Source: Owenia fusiformis
Lineage: Eukaryota > Annelida > Polychaeta > Sabellida > Oweniidae
Assembly: GCA_903813345.2 (NCBI GenBank)
Contig: CAIIXF020000020.1
Span: 1 to 50,000 of the forward strand
Reading direction: 5' to 3'
Length of the DNA stretch: 50,000 nt
The notes below the pieces were generated by a model. The model searched no databases. It was not told the origin of the DNA and worked only from the letters and a program-made list of their open reading frames with translations. Below, in pieces: positions 24,201 through 34,249 of the stretch. How positions within the stretch are numbered: position 1 is the first letter of the stretch; every line of letters begins with the position of its first letter. The position numbers and the translations under genes were made by a program.

Positions 24201-27200
24201 ATCAATCTGGCAAATCCGCCAAATTCAAGTGCCGTCAAATTAAAGCAATTTACTATGCAGATATAGGTCTTTAAAAGAGGTGTTTAACTTTAAATGAGTT
24301 AACTGTCTCAATTGCTTATTGAGCTGTTTTATTTTTAAAAGCCAGAATGTTCTTATTTGTGAAGATGTTTGACTTAAAGAAATGTAGTACAAAGGAATTT
24401 ATTGTGCTGGCATTATGCAGGTGTTTAATAAACACTCCATGGTGTTGGTAATTGCAAGAATGCTTACACTTTTACTCGTTTGATTGACTCTTTCTAATTC
24501 CATTGTAGGATTTACCTCCAAGGAAAGGCATAGTGCGAGGGATATCATACTTAACTGGCTATTGGTTAAAGGTGCTCACTCCAAAATCATGCGAATTCAA
24601 CTATGTAACACAGGCAGATCCTAAAGGTATGCTGCTTAGGGGTTGTTTCAAAAACTTAGCACTTAATTTGATGTGTTATTTAATTTTTTTACTTATGTTT
24701 GCTCACCTACGTCCTACCCAAGTAATAAACATATATTTTGAAGCTTGCAAATTGTTACATTTACAAGTTGAAATTAAAAATGTTATCTTGCGAACATTTT
24801 GCAAGGGGCAAATTGATGCCCTGGATACTGATGCCTGGTACCATGGATGCAGAGTCTAATTTCAAACTACCCTCTGCTTAGTATAGACTATATCACAGTT
24901 AAGTAGACCTGCCCCCACTGTGACAGCTCAAAAATCACACTGATCTGGCTATGCCATGTTTTAATTGGTCAGAAGGCTATTATGCATGGGTGAATATGTG
25001 AATCGTTGCATCAGAGTAGTAGAATATTAAGGTCTTAAGCAATGCCGCCTTACTTCCAGATATAATTTGCCAAAATAAATACTTTGAGACATTTCCCTCT
25101 GAAATATTACAACCAATGAGGAATAAATCTTGTACGAGGGGTGATCAATAAGTAATGGACGTTTTTTTACACATCTACTTTTTATAGACCAATCCCTTTG
25201 ATTTTCCTACCAGTGATACATCATTCAATTATCTATCAATTCTGAAAATCTGAAGACAAAATATATAATACATGTTGATATATCCTTATTTCCGTGAAGG
25301 AGGTACAGGTACCCCGGGACCGACATTTATGTCACATATTCAGATTTTAGCCAGTCTGGTAAATTTCAGTTAGATTTGAACTTTTTATATGCAACAAGTG
25401 TTGTGTTGTTTGAAATTTTTTGCTGACTGGTAACACATAGACAGAAAGTATTGTGATGTCAGAGTGTTGTATGGAAGGGGTTTGCAGGTCAATTTGAGAA
25501 AGCATTGTGGAAAAAAGGGGTAGTGAGAGAAGGGAACACCCTACTCCATATGGACAATGCACCTGCCCACAGATCTCAAAATGTTCAGAAAACAGTATCC
25601 CTGGACCTCAAAATTGAGCCCTTGGCCAATGCACCATATTGTCCATAGTGCTTACATGTGACTTGTTTATTTCTTTATTACTTAATTCTATAGAGAAAGG
25701 ACGCAGGTTTATTGACGTTGATGAAATAAAACAACCCGTGCAACTGCATCTTGCTACCATGTCAGAGAATGGATTCAGCCTTGTCTCACAATCTTGAGTT
25801 AAGAGGATGAGGAATTGTGTACATGTAGCACTTGATGGAACCTATTTAGAGGGCCCTGTTGAATGAATGTGGCATCAATACCACATATGATGATAAAATA
25901 TTCAAAATCATCTATGGCATAACAAAATGGGATAATTCATGACCATAATGGTATGTTTTGTTAAGCCTGCATTCAACTGCATTGCATGTTAAACAAGCTA
26001 AAAAAGCTTCAGAATATGTGACGTAAATGTCGGTCCCGGGGTACCTGTACCTCCTTCAAGGAAATAAGGATATATCAACATGTATTATATATTTTGTCTT
26101 CAGATTTTCAGAATTGATAGATAATTGAATGATGTATCACTGGTAGGAAAATCAAAGGGATTGGTCTATAAAAAGTAGATGTGTAAAAAAACGTCCATTA
26201 CTTATTGATCACCCCTCGTACTAGGGTAGTAGTATTGGAAAAGACAGATTCAATCAAAGGCATCCTGTCTTCCAATAAATATCCTTCTTCAAAATGAATT
26301 ACAGAACTTAATGTATATTTTAGCATCCTGTTAGAGGACATTAAGGCATCGTCAAGCAATAGTTTTCTATATAAAAGCAGGGTTTCTTTGGCAACAGGCG
26401 AAAATCACCAGTTGTTTTCTCAAGGTTGCCAGTTGTTTCGAAGAATTTTGCTGCTGTAAATTTTTCTCATCATTTTGCCTGTTGTTACAAATTATAATGA
26501 AGTCCTTGAAAATGATGTGCTTTACAATGTGTTAAGTTAGGCCCCCTTTTCTTAAGTTTTTATGTCACCACCAGAAGTGATGACATATTGTTAAAATCTC
26601 CAACATTTTTTCTGGATGATGTTTAGTGGCTTGTGTTGTGCATCTGCAACAAATGATAGGTGGTGACATTTTGCATGTTTGCTGCCTTGTCTTGCTAGGA
26701 AGACATAGGAGAAATCAGAATGTGTTATTCATGATTCATGATATTTTTTCTTATACTTTTTTTCAGGTTGTAATATTTTTCTTTGCACTGTAACTGTATC
26801 CCATAATAATTTTGTTGACATGTTTTTGGTGAATATTCCATTTGTGAGTTTTGAGAGTCTCAAATGAATAATGTTGATATGGATTACAATGAACTTTCTG
26901 AGAGTGTTAATTCATCATAGCAGAAAGTTGATTACTCTGGAAAAATTTCATGTTTGAATTAAACATGTTTTTTGCTTAACCCTTTCACGACGATAGGCTC
27001 CATATGGAGCCCTATTATGTAATACCTTTCAGGATGATGGGCTCCTTTTGGCACCATTATTTTTATTTCTATACATCAATGGAATGACAATATCTCCAGT
27101 TCTATTCAATATTTCTACACCAAATTTTGACAGGTTGTTGAAATGTGATAATCCTTTTTAGGAATTGTATGTGATAAAATTTAAAGCATAGGTGACGTCC

Positions 27201-29165
27201 TGGGGTATAGTTTTTTTGCAGTTTTCCCCTAAAAACACCTCTTACTTATCTGTCACCAGGTCAACATTTTCCTCTTATATTCACTCGGGAAAGGGTTAAT
27301 GAGTCCTGCACTAGCATAATCTTGATCATTTGAGATAACGCAGCGCAGAGTACATTAAAACCTGTCTCATCTGAATGTCTCTGGCACTGGCCAAAGTATT
27401 CAGATTGATGAATGTTTACACACCAGCCTTTTAATTGCACCCCAGGGCACTATATTGTGATCATATTGCTGGGTATAGGGAGGGTGGGTTGGGCATCATG
27501 AAATTTTGTTTTACCTAGAAAGTCAACAGTAGTAAGATGTAATATCAGGGCCAAAAATTGTTTAGATTAGAGAGGCGTTGAATTATACAAGTTTTACTGT
27601 TCAACAGTTGGGTAACTCTAACATGAAAACATCATGAAATATTAACTGGTTTCTTCACTTTATCTCTTACCTTTAGATGTAATTCCATGGTGAAGATATA
27701 TATTTAATTGAACCACTCTCAAGAGTGTGATTTTGAAAAAGAGCTTCATCGATGCTCTTTCCATAGCTTGAACTATTTTACCTTAGGGTATTTTAGTATA
27801 GAATTACCATTTTATAAACTGCATAGGATAAAAGTCAAACTTCTATTTAAGATATTTTATTTGTTAAAAAAAGAAAAAGTGATTATTTGTTCAAAATGAT
27901 GAATTGATATATTAGAGAAATTTGATGTTTAGAAAATTAAATTAGATACAGAGTGACAAAATGAAAGATATAAGGAAAATAAGGTCCCTGGCAAAGCCAA
28001 TTGAGAGGGGGACACTATTTTCTGTCTGTCTGTCTCTAAAAAGATGTAGCTTTAACATCCTTAGTATCACTGCTAACACTCATCATCATGTAAAAAACGA
28101 TGGTTTTTCTTGGTTTGTGTACAGTACATTCTATACAGATAACATATTGATTTCTTCTCAAAAAAGTCAATAATTTGATTTTATCAGAAAGAAATGCTAT
28201 ATTGTATTGTATAGTGCAGGGCAGTTACACTTGTGTATGTGAATATCATGCTTTCATTGGAGAATTTTATTTCCTATCAAAAGATATTCTTTTAAATGAA
28301 TGACAACATCTTGAAATTTGAACACTTTTAGTTTATTCCAATGTGGATTTTTAGAATCATCAGTCATTTTGAAATTTAGAGGATTAAGAAGAAAACTTCG
28401 AGTTTCAATTACTGACTATCGAATGGACACATGTCACACATTTGACTTTAAAAAATGGTCATTTAAATATGAGCAAGTAGACCAAATGATTCAATTGAGG
28501 AATTTGATTTTTTTCTAAAATTGATTTTTCGACCATCAAACAGAAAGAAAATAATTCCGTATTTTATTTTTTCAGGAAAGCTTCCTAAGTGGTTGGTGAA
28601 CAGAGCCACTCATATCGTTGCTCCAAAGGTATACTGTCTAAATGTCCTAAAGGAGGAATCTAATAAAATTCTGTTTGACTTAAGTTTGCTCTAATTCTTT
28701 TAATTATAAAATAATTTGAAATATTAAATGTTACAATGTTCATTTTGTTAACTTCAGCTTCCATGAATAGCATCCTAAAAAGTAAAAGCGTTTTGTGGAT
28801 TTAGCATATAATTGTATAATTAAGAATATGATATATATTTTGCCATTGATTTGAAAATATTATTTTTTTATTTATTGTTGAATCACAGATAAATGCATAA
28901 CTTTTTCTAATTTCAGACGGTGAAATTAGTCCAAAAAGCATGCAAGGGGTATGATTCCTGGAAGGCTAAGAATAATCCTAACCAAAAGCCTTGGATTTAC
29001 CCAGAACAGATAAAGGTCCCTAGGATAAACCTGGAAGACCCTAAGATTCTCCCTATGGACCATGCACAGTCTATGGACTCATTGGATGAGAGCGAGTTAA
29101 AAGAATCTGATATGAGCCAATCAGAACTGAGTGAATTGAACGCAGGGGAAAATGGTGATATATAA
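12100..29165 (+). CDS. STARD10: STARD10-like START-domain lipid transfer protein (6 exons, complete)
   Basis: The exons are 12100-12255, 21923-22067, 23658-23761, 24509-24626, 28576-28628 and 28917-29165. All are GT-AG, and the phases join into 825 nt: 274 residues plus stop, against about 290 in vertebrate STARD10. A START domain covers roughly residues 10-215. Diagnostic stretches are [13 protein letters not shown] (exon 2), [10 protein letters not shown] and RSWL (exon 3), [20 protein letters not shown] (exon 4), [20 protein letters not shown] (exons 4-5) and KPWIYPEQ (exon 6). The tail is rich in Ser, Asp and Glu; vertebrate STARD10 has a casein kinase 2 site in a comparable tail. Family members bind and move phosphatidylcholine and phosphatidylethanolamine between membranes. 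The ATG at 12100 gives the first exon, and no upstream in-frame alternative looks coding. Intron 1 is 9.7 kb, and its acceptor is embedded in a ladder of duplicated acceptors. Confidence 0.93.
12370..12412. repeat. Short tandem repeat
   Basis: Three back-to-back copies of about 14 bp (tacaggccccata) in STARD10 intron 1. Confidence 0.8.
12811..12970. mobile_element. ~160-bp miniature element (AACAGGC family), copy 1
   Basis: One of four copies in the window, defined by the words aatgaaaacaacaggcaaaa, tttaacatggaaaagt and aacaggcgattttgtgaaaa. The copy at 18176 has inverted GGTTTCA/TGAAACC ends, suggesting a non-autonomous DNA transposon. This copy starts at tcacaagaatttctcacaat. Confidence 0.75.
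13141..13600. mobile_element. 460-bp miniature transposon flanked by TTAA
   Basis: TTAAGGATGCAGTACC at 13141-13156 is the exact reverse complement of 13585-13600. TTAA at each end fits the target duplication of piggyBac-type elements, with a perfect 12-bp inverted end (GGATGCAGTACC) and weaker similarity for several more bases. There is no coding capacity. The terminal bases are not the usual piggyBac CCY, so the superfamily is provisional. Confidence 0.8.
13601..15433. other. Intron 1 stretch without recognised features
   Basis: AT-rich intron of the STARD10-like gene. A G homopolymer of about 13 bases sits at 14939-14951. No exons or element ends were identified. Confidence 0.45.
15434..15593. 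mobile_element. AACAGGC-family miniature element, copy 2
   Basis: Same orientation as copy 1, with closely matching words and spacing (aaatgaaaacaacaggcaaa, then acatggaaaagttgaaaagt). It ends in ctgctaatgaaacccc. Confidence 0.78.
15768..16636. mobile_element. 869-bp non-autonomous hAT element
   Basis: The inverted ends are TAGAGGTGTAACTC at 15768 and its exact complement at 16623-16636. They are flanked by a perfect 8-bp target duplication, TTATTCAG (15760-15767 and 16637-16644), the hAT signature length. Subterminal words of the ACTCGAGTT type recur near both ends, as expected for transposase binding. No transposase ORF is present. Confidence 0.92.
16645..18175. other. Intron 1 stretch without recognised features
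   Basis: AT-rich intron. The short open frames here are not supported by any protein pattern or splice context I recognise. Confidence 0.45.
18176..18336. mobile_element. AACAGGC-family miniature element, copy 3 (inverted)
   Basis: The best-preserved copy, in reverse orientation. It runs from aggtttcattagcagcag to ttcttgtgaaacccc, so its ends are inverted GGTTTCA-type repeats. This is the basis for calling the family a DNA element. Confidence 0.8.
18848..19054. repeat. 103-bp direct tandem duplication
   Basis: Two nearly identical copies starting atgaatatat at 18848 and 18951. Both contain aattgcccctcccaccc and a run of ttcaatatatattatatcct. Confidence 0.93.
19055..21546. other. Intron 1 stretch without recognised features
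   Basis: AT-rich intron before the duplicated acceptor ladder. Nothing beyond low-complexity words was seen. Confidence 0.45.
21547..21967 (+). repeat. Tandem duplication of STARD10 exon 2 acceptor and exon 5' end (55-bp unit)
   Basis: Copies begin at 21547 (degenerate), 21594, 21648, 21703, 21758, 21813, 21868 and 21923. The last five steps are exactly 55 bp. Each unit has an acceptor (gtgtttcag, gttttag or gtatttcag), then ATTAGATCAGTAATGAAC and ~25 more exon-like bases. The 55-bp copies carry an extra T (aacttacag against aactacag in the real exon) and meet TGA about 40 nt in. The last copy alone runs on into the full exon. Confidence 0.95.
21923..22067 (+). CDS. STARD10: STARD10-like exon 2
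   Basis: Acceptor gttgtgtttcag, the last of the ladder; donor gtaagt. It encodes [20 protein letters not shown], then [17 protein letters not shown], matching the START core of STARD10. It ends one base into a codon. Confidence 0.93.
22068..23277. other. STARD10 intron 2, left part
   Basis: The words 'aaagcgcttta' and 'gtgctttac' recur around 22130-22260 in both orientations, possibly a decayed short element. Nothing else was recognised. Confidence 0.4.
23278..23617. mobile_element. 340-bp mariner-type miniature element
   Basis: The ends read CAGGGTGGTCAAAAAACGGA at the left and, in reverse, CAGGGTGGTAAAAAAACTTG at the right. TA flanks both sides. Inverted similarity extends far inward (aatctttgtcattt, then tacatcac/tcatcaatttcctacc), typical of Tc1/mariner MITEs. 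It sits just upstream of STARD10 exon 3. Confidence 0.88.
23658..23761 (+). CDS. STARD10: STARD10-like exon 3
   Basis: Acceptor ttcatttcag and donor gtaagt. It encodes [20 protein letters not shown], then [13 protein letters not shown]. The CP.P.KNRD motif is typical of STARD10. It leaves in phase 0. Confidence 0.93.
23859..24252. mobile_element. ~395-bp miniature inverted-repeat element
   Basis: The left end GTAAGTTGCTTTAATTTG matches the right end read in reverse, GTAAATTGCTTTAATTTG. Subterminal 'aatttggcggatt' and 'aatccgccaaatt' are also inverted. The target duplication is not certain. It lies in STARD10 intron 3. Confidence 0.78.
24509..24626 (+). CDS. STARD10: STARD10-like exon 4
   Basis: Acceptor ccattgtag and donor gtatgc. 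It encodes [20 protein letters not shown], then [19 protein letters not shown], continuous with exon 3 and typical of the START C-terminal strands. Confidence 0.93.
25135..26218. mobile_element. Mariner-like element with 207-bp inverted repeats, internally deleted
   Basis: The inverted repeats 25135-25341 and 26012-26218 differ at only two of 207 positions by eye. They start CGAGGGGTGATCAATAAGTA and are flanked by TA on both sides. Between them lies a decayed transposase fragment. Total length is 1084 bp. It is non-autonomous and presumably moved by a related mariner enzyme. It lies in STARD10 intron 4. Confidence 0.93.
25538..25860 (+). pseudogene. Mariner transposase fragment, broken
   Basis: Reading frame 25546 onward gives [15 protein letters not shown], which matches the second catalytic Asp region of mariner transposases. 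About 230 bp on, in the same frame, [18 protein letters not shown] matches the C-terminal motif. In-frame stops interrupt both (TAG after APYCP, TGA at 25795-25797). The N-terminal DNA-binding part is absent. Confidence 0.8.
26378..26490. mobile_element. AACAGGC-family miniature element, copy 4 (inverted, partial)
   Basis: A more diverged reverse copy. It starts agggtttctttggcaacagg and contains aaaatcaccagttgtttt and attttgcctgttgtt. Confidence 0.6.
26577..26695. repeat. Dispersed repeat, copy 2
   Basis: Direct counterpart of 6408-6530, with the same order of words (gtgatgacata, tctccaac, ttttctggatgatg, caacaaatgataggtgg, attttgcatgttt). Confidence 0.6.
26980..27295. mobile_element. 316-bp piggyBac-type miniature element
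   Basis: It is flanked by TTAA at 26976-26979 and 27296-27299. The ends are CCCTTTCACGA and, in reverse, CCCTTTCCCGA, the CCC-starting termini usual for piggyBac. There is no coding capacity. An internal dyad (ggctccatatggagcc) lies near 26996. Confidence 0.88.
27300..28575. other. STARD10 intron 4, right part
   Basis: AT-rich intron without recognised features. The short open frames here match nothing I know. Confidence 0.4.
28576..28628 (+). CDS. STARD10: STARD10-like exon 5
   Basis: A small 53-nt exon with acceptor tttttcag and donor gtatac. It encodes [18 protein letters not shown], the loop and start of the C-terminal START helix that closes the lipid cavity. Confidence 0.92.
28917..29165 (+). 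CDS. STARD10: STARD10-like exon 6 (3' coding exon)
   Basis: Acceptor ctaatttcag; TAA at 29163-29165. It encodes the rest of the C-terminal helix ([18 protein letters not shown]), then QKPWIYPEQ, then an acidic Ser-rich tail ending NGDI. Confidence 0.92.
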   Translation, partial: TVKLVQKACKGYDSWKAKNNPNQKPWIYPEQIKVPRINLEDPKILPMDHAQSMDSLDESELKESDMSQSELSELNAGENGDI

Positions 29166-29524
29166 TATTGAATGTAGGAATTTATATAGTAGAACACATA
29201 GTGACATTTTTCAATCTTGTGCAGTGGTTTAAATCTAACGAAACATTTTAAGGGTATTTGGTTAATACATCAAGGCTGTGTTAACATAACATGTAGTATT
29301 TATCCAGTATTCATTGGAATCGCATCAAACCTCTCGTTAATTCCCACTCTCCATACTACATGTACCTACGCTCACTTCATAAGTTTGGTAACTTGAGTCT
29401 TTGTTGGATTGTGCTTTTAGCCTGTTTGAATCTTTAGGAATGTATGACAAATTGGACTATTGTTTTTTTTGAATCGCCAGTCCCAAAAACAGTTTTTAGC
29501 ATGTAGTCCAAAAGGGAACTCCAG

Positions 29525-29730
29525 TTTTTTCCAACTTTTTGGAGGGTAGAGCATTTCTGTTAACAAACTTTTAGAAGGTTATGTTATTTCCAATTACCAA
29601 CATTTTTGAGGGAAGTGTATTTCTGATAACCTACTTTTGGAAGGTTGTATTATTTCCGAATACCAACGTTTTTGAGGGTAGTGTTATTTCCGATTACCAA
29701 CTTTTTGGATGGTGGTGTATTTCCCATTTG
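29525..29730. repeat. Degenerate ~38-bp tandem repeat downstream of STARD10
   Basis: About five copies of a unit like tatttccgattaccaacttttt plus ggaaggttgtg. It lies in the probable 3' UTR or flank of the STARD10-like gene. Confidence 0.8.
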
Positions 29731-29863
29731 TGCGATAGGTTAGTAATGTATGTTAGGAGGGGACATACAAGAGATTTGATGCAAAATTATATATTTATAG
29801 ACTATTGACTGAACTAAATAACATTTATCAAATCAGGGGTGTTTTCAGGCAGAAAGGATAGTA

Positions 29864-30100
29864 CAGTGAAACCTGCTTATTTTTGTTTGCAAATGTGTTT
29901 TCTTGTTTACAATGTAAATAAGATTAAACTTCAAAGAAAACATTACAAGCTTTGCAACCTTGTGGAATGAATACATTGTTTGCAGAACACAATTTGTGAA
30001 TTGAATATCTTGTTTGTATTGTTTTACTGAATGCTCTGTGAGCTAAGAACTTTATAAACTGATAAATTAGTTCATCTTTTTACCTATGCAGGCCTTACTG
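29864..30100. mobile_element. 237-bp TA-flanked miniature element (pogo/Tc1-type ends)
   Basis: The left end CAGTGAAACCTGC matches the right end in reverse, CAGTAAGGCCTGC, with TA on both sides (29862-29863 and 30101-30102). CAGTGAAACC-type ends are typical of pogo/Tigger-like elements. Possible diverged relatives occur at about 18364 and near 32350 and 32635. Confidence 0.72.
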
Positions 30101-30338
30101 TACATTCATACATGTTAACTGACACATTTACTGAAAGAGCTGGTACTCTGAGAGGGAGAAATTATACTTAACAGCATGCTGAAAATGTAAACTATGGCAG
30201 TGAATGTATGTCTATCTAACCCAAAAAAGTAAAAACCACAGTGCAATATTCGTGTATTCTCTCTAATGAGCTCACAGTTCCAATAAGTGCACATACAACT
30301 CTTATGTTAACTATGGTCTCAAGAAAACGCTCATTAGA

Positions 30339-30857
30339 CACTCCCCCCAGTTTTCTGCAAGTTAAAATGCTCAATTCTGCAAGTGAAATTAGTGAATTCT
30401 GCAAGAAGAAAGGGCTAATTCTGCAGAAATTCCGCGGATATTCGCGGCATTTTTTCGATCAATAACTTAATAATATAAATAACTGTTATTAATTTATGTC
30501 TTTGTTTAACTTTCTGACGAGAACCGAAAGAAAAACTAATGGTTTTCGAACCAGTAAACGGGAAAATATCGTGATAGTCAGGTAGTCAGTCACTACATAC
30601 ATGCTGCCATCTAACGGCAGAAATCAAACGATGGCGTTTAGAATTTTCACTTCGCATAATTTGGGTTATTTCTGCAAGGGATTTGACTGAAAACGTGTCA
30701 AATTGTTACAGGTAAGACTGACTTTTTAAACTTTTGGAAAATATATGGATTCTGCGGAAAATTCCGCGGAAATTGACCAAAATAGTTGATTCTGCAATTC
30801 CACGGGCAGAGGCAAATTCCGTCCGCGCTCTGCAAACACGGAATCCTGGGGGCAGTG
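30339..30857. mobile_element. 519-bp miniature element with 6-bp target duplication
   Basis: The ends are CACTCCCCCCAG and, in reverse, CACTGCCCCCAG. ATTAGA flanks both sides (30333-30338 and 30858-30863). The interior repeats 'ttctgcaag' and 'attccgcgga' in both orientations. A 6-bp duplication does not fit the commonest superfamilies, so I leave it unassigned. Confidence 0.8.
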
Positions 30858-30863
30858 ATTAGA

Positions 30864-32655
30864 GAAAACATGGTATATGAAAATGCATTTATATTTTTTA
30901 TACAAAAAAAATTATAAAAATATGAAATATTTTTCTATATAATGTTGCACTTGTGGTACTTAATCATTTATTTTTTAAGTTTGGGAGATTTACATTTTCA
31001 CTGCGCCAGGCTATATGTGTTCTTTTCAACGAAAATACTAATAAGAAGGTAGGTTCTTTTTTAGACAGGGTCATAACAAAAGTGGAGGGAACATTTACAT
31101 AACCAATAAAATGTGTTCTGTATTACTTAGATAATTCTGAAATAAGATCTACTGAAATTGAAAAAAATTCTTGAAAAAATTGCTCTGTGTAGTTTTGAGT
31201 CTACCTTTAAGCTTAATAGTATCAGATTTATATGAATGACCTTATGTGTCTATGTATTTTCACTCCATGTCTGTTTACTTATTTTCTTACTATTCCACTT
31301 TGATATTCCAAGCATTTGATGGATGGTAACCAAATATTGCAGTTGTCGAACAGCTTAATGATAAATAATTGTACATATGGGGATATTCAACTGATGATCT
31401 CAAAAGTGAAGGTCTTATGTGAATTAAAGGCACATCATTTTTAAATTTCATTCTTTCAGGGGAGGGGGTTAAACTATTATGAAATTAAGTCTGTTCTATC
31501 ACAACTGTCAACATTTGGAGACCATCCCCCTATCCCCATGACATTGTTTGAATTGAAGGCGGGGTCGAGACTTAATATTGATGGATGGATGAAATGGAAG
31601 TCTTCCTAAAATATATAGAATTTTCATAGTAGCTTAGCATTATAACTCTAGTAGGTTGTCGTAAGATATGCTGGTACCTGTACATGTTTTCTCATTGACA
31701 TTAGATGTCAGGAGAAAAAATCTTAGTTTTCATATTTAAATAATTAAACTTTGGTCAAAGTCAAAGCATAATTAAGTCAATTAACATGTACATGTGCATA
31801 CAAAATTGCTTTCTGTAAATGCTGTTTTAAAAATTGTTTAACAAAAAAATTGTTAACAACTTTATGAAAGTTCAATTTTTTGAAAGTGATTATGCTGTTA
31901 TGAAGTCTGATAGATTCTCCAGATATTACCATGCTACTGAATCATGAAATATATTTTGTTTTACTTTTAAAAATCCCAATCAGTGGAAACCTCTCGTGAG
32001 TCTAGTGATCATCATTTTTTGTCTTAATTCACATTTCTTGTTGAGAAATATTCTCTTTTAAGATAATGTGTATGCAAACCCGAGCCTGCTACAAAGTGAA
32101 TATCATCAGTACTTCTCACGGAATATATAGATTTACCCTAGATAGTTAGTTATTAACATCTTATTGTAAACATTCCATATCAAGCTTGAGCAGTAAAAAG
32201 TATTATATAATTTGCTTAATGCTTGTATATTTAAACATTCCTTTTCCCAGTAGTGGGCACTTTTGGATTATCATCATTAATTTGTTGATCATTATCATCC
32301 TTTAAAAAGTGTTCCACTTGGGAGGTGTTCCATTTATAGAGGTTCACACTGGCAGAAGTTAACAAGGGATGGGGAAATGATTCAGGAAATAAATATCCGT
32401 TCTTGTGCTGAAAGAAATTTGAAAATTTAAAGCCCATTTTTGATAATTTGGCTTAAAGAAAGCCAGAAAAGGCCAAATTATGCCCAAAAAGGTCCATTTT
32501 TAGAGGCCCTACAAAATTTTTGTGGCTGTTTAATTTATTTCTGGGCCCCCTGGATCCACCAGTGGTTCATATAACAGTCAGTTGGATTGGAACTGAAAAG
32601 TGTTCCACTAACAGTGATGTTTCACTGTATTTACTATTTGCATTTATGGAAGTAA
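30864..32655. other. Intergenic, no gene recognised
   Basis: AT-rich. AATAAA at 31105-31110 is a possible late polyadenylation signal for STARD10. Fragments near 32300-32360 and 32570-32640 (gttccac, cagtgatgtttcactg) resemble ends of pogo-like elements. Confidence 0.4.
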
Positions 32656-32659
32656 GATT

Positions 32660-33060
32660 TTAAGACATTGAAGAAAGATATTTGTTGTTTACTGGACATT
32701 TTTATTCTAAACCTGAACTCCCCAACATAACATTCAACCAAAGAGAGATATTTGTAACTTATTTTTAGGGACTCAGGCAGATGTGCCATTTGGCATTTTT
32801 ACTTAAAACAGTGAACTTCCTTACATAGAAAGATATTTGAACTTATTTTTCGGGACTCAAGATAAGCAGATATGCCATGTTTTAACTGGACATTTTTATT
32901 CTAAACCTAAACTCACCAACATAAGAAAATCCATTCAACCAAAGAAAGATTTGTAACTTATTTTTCGGGACTTGGATCAAGCAGATGTGCCATTGGTTTT
33001 AACTGAACATTTTTATTCAAAATCTGTAAACACCCTAACATTAAAAATTCCAATTGCTTT
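32660..33060. repeat. Imperfect tandem repeat, about 117-194 bp spacing
   Basis: The block 'ggacatttttattctaaacct ... caaccaaagaaagat ... aacttatttttcgggactc ... gcagatgtgccat' recurs about two and a half times. Block starts are near 32694, 32888 and 33005. Confidence 0.75.
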
Positions 33061-33390
33061 TACTTAAAAAGCATGAAATACTTGCATATTTTGGCCAAAC
33101 TGGGTAGAATTATGATTTTGCATCCCATTTGGAGAAACTTTCCGGGCAGGTTATTGCTACAGGTCTAACCACTAATTGAGCTTTAAATCCAAGTTAAAAT
33201 CCTCCCATCTTTCCAACTCGTTAACATTCACTGATTTATTCAATAATTAGACAAAAAGCCAATATCAGTAGTACATTTAGACATAAAGGAAACATAATTT
33301 GTGTTTTATTTCTAAATTCTGGCATAAATTAGTGATTGTGATCAAAAAATGCATAATACATATATGAGTGGTGCATAATCTAGATTGCTT

Positions 33391-33770
33391 TAAAGTGATA
33401 TTTTGACTGAGTAGAATAAAGTAATGTCATGGAATCTACGAAGTTTTGACTGAGTAATGTAAAGTGATTCCATGGAATATACTTTTGACTGAGTAATATG
33501 AATTTATTCCATGGAATATACTTTTGACTGAGTAATGTAAAATGATTCCATGGAATATTCTTTTGACTGAGTAATATGAATTGATTCCATGGAATATACT
33601 TTTGACTGAGTAATGTCAAATAATTCCATGGAATATACTTTTGACTGAGTAATGTAAATTGATTTTGTGGAATATACTTTTGACTGAGTAATGTAAATTG
33701 CTTTTAAGTGATATATATTTTTTACTGAGTGATGGAAATTGCTTTAAAGTGGTACATATTTTTAACTGGT
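33391..33770. repeat. 39-bp minisatellite, about nine copies
   Basis: The unit contains TTTTGACTGAGTAATGTAAA and the palindrome ATTCCATGGAAT. Period 39 bp. Copies decay toward both edges. The reverse strand has an open frame across it only because 39 is a multiple of three. Confidence 0.93.
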
Positions 33771-34249
33771 GAATACTGTTTGTATTGCTTTGAATTGGCC
33801 AAGACATTATGTTATCAAAGCTCATTTTGTATAGATTGTTTTGTGTAGTTTTGTATTCATTTACTTTAAAATGGTACATGTCACAGATGATATGTCATTG
33901 ACTGAAGCATAAGAGTATTGTATGCCTAAATTATAGCAGGGTATATTTGAGATAGAAAAAGCCAAGGATTTTTTTAGGCTGTTTTATTTTTGAAATAGAA
34001 TAAACATGTCTCGTTTTTGAAATACGTTTGATATCAAGATCAGTCTAAACGTGAAGTGATAAATACACAAGTTGAAATTGCAAAGAATTGTGAACCATGA
34101 TTTTGACAAAGATTTTTGTCTAGATTTTTATCAACTAAGTATTAAAATATGTATTGCAACACGGCATTAAATTGTTGACTCCTGAAAAGTGTATTTGTTG
34201 TTAGTGATAAGCAGCAATACTGGACGTTGGTCACAAAAATGTTGGCAGT

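Noticed and set aside
24533-24859. 108-codon open frame on + strand
   Set aside because: Its first part is STARD10 exon 4 in frame and the remainder is intron read-through past the donor at 24627.
33380-33879. - strand repetitive open frames over 33391-33770
   Set aside because: A 39-bp repeat period keeps any frame open; low-complexity artefact.
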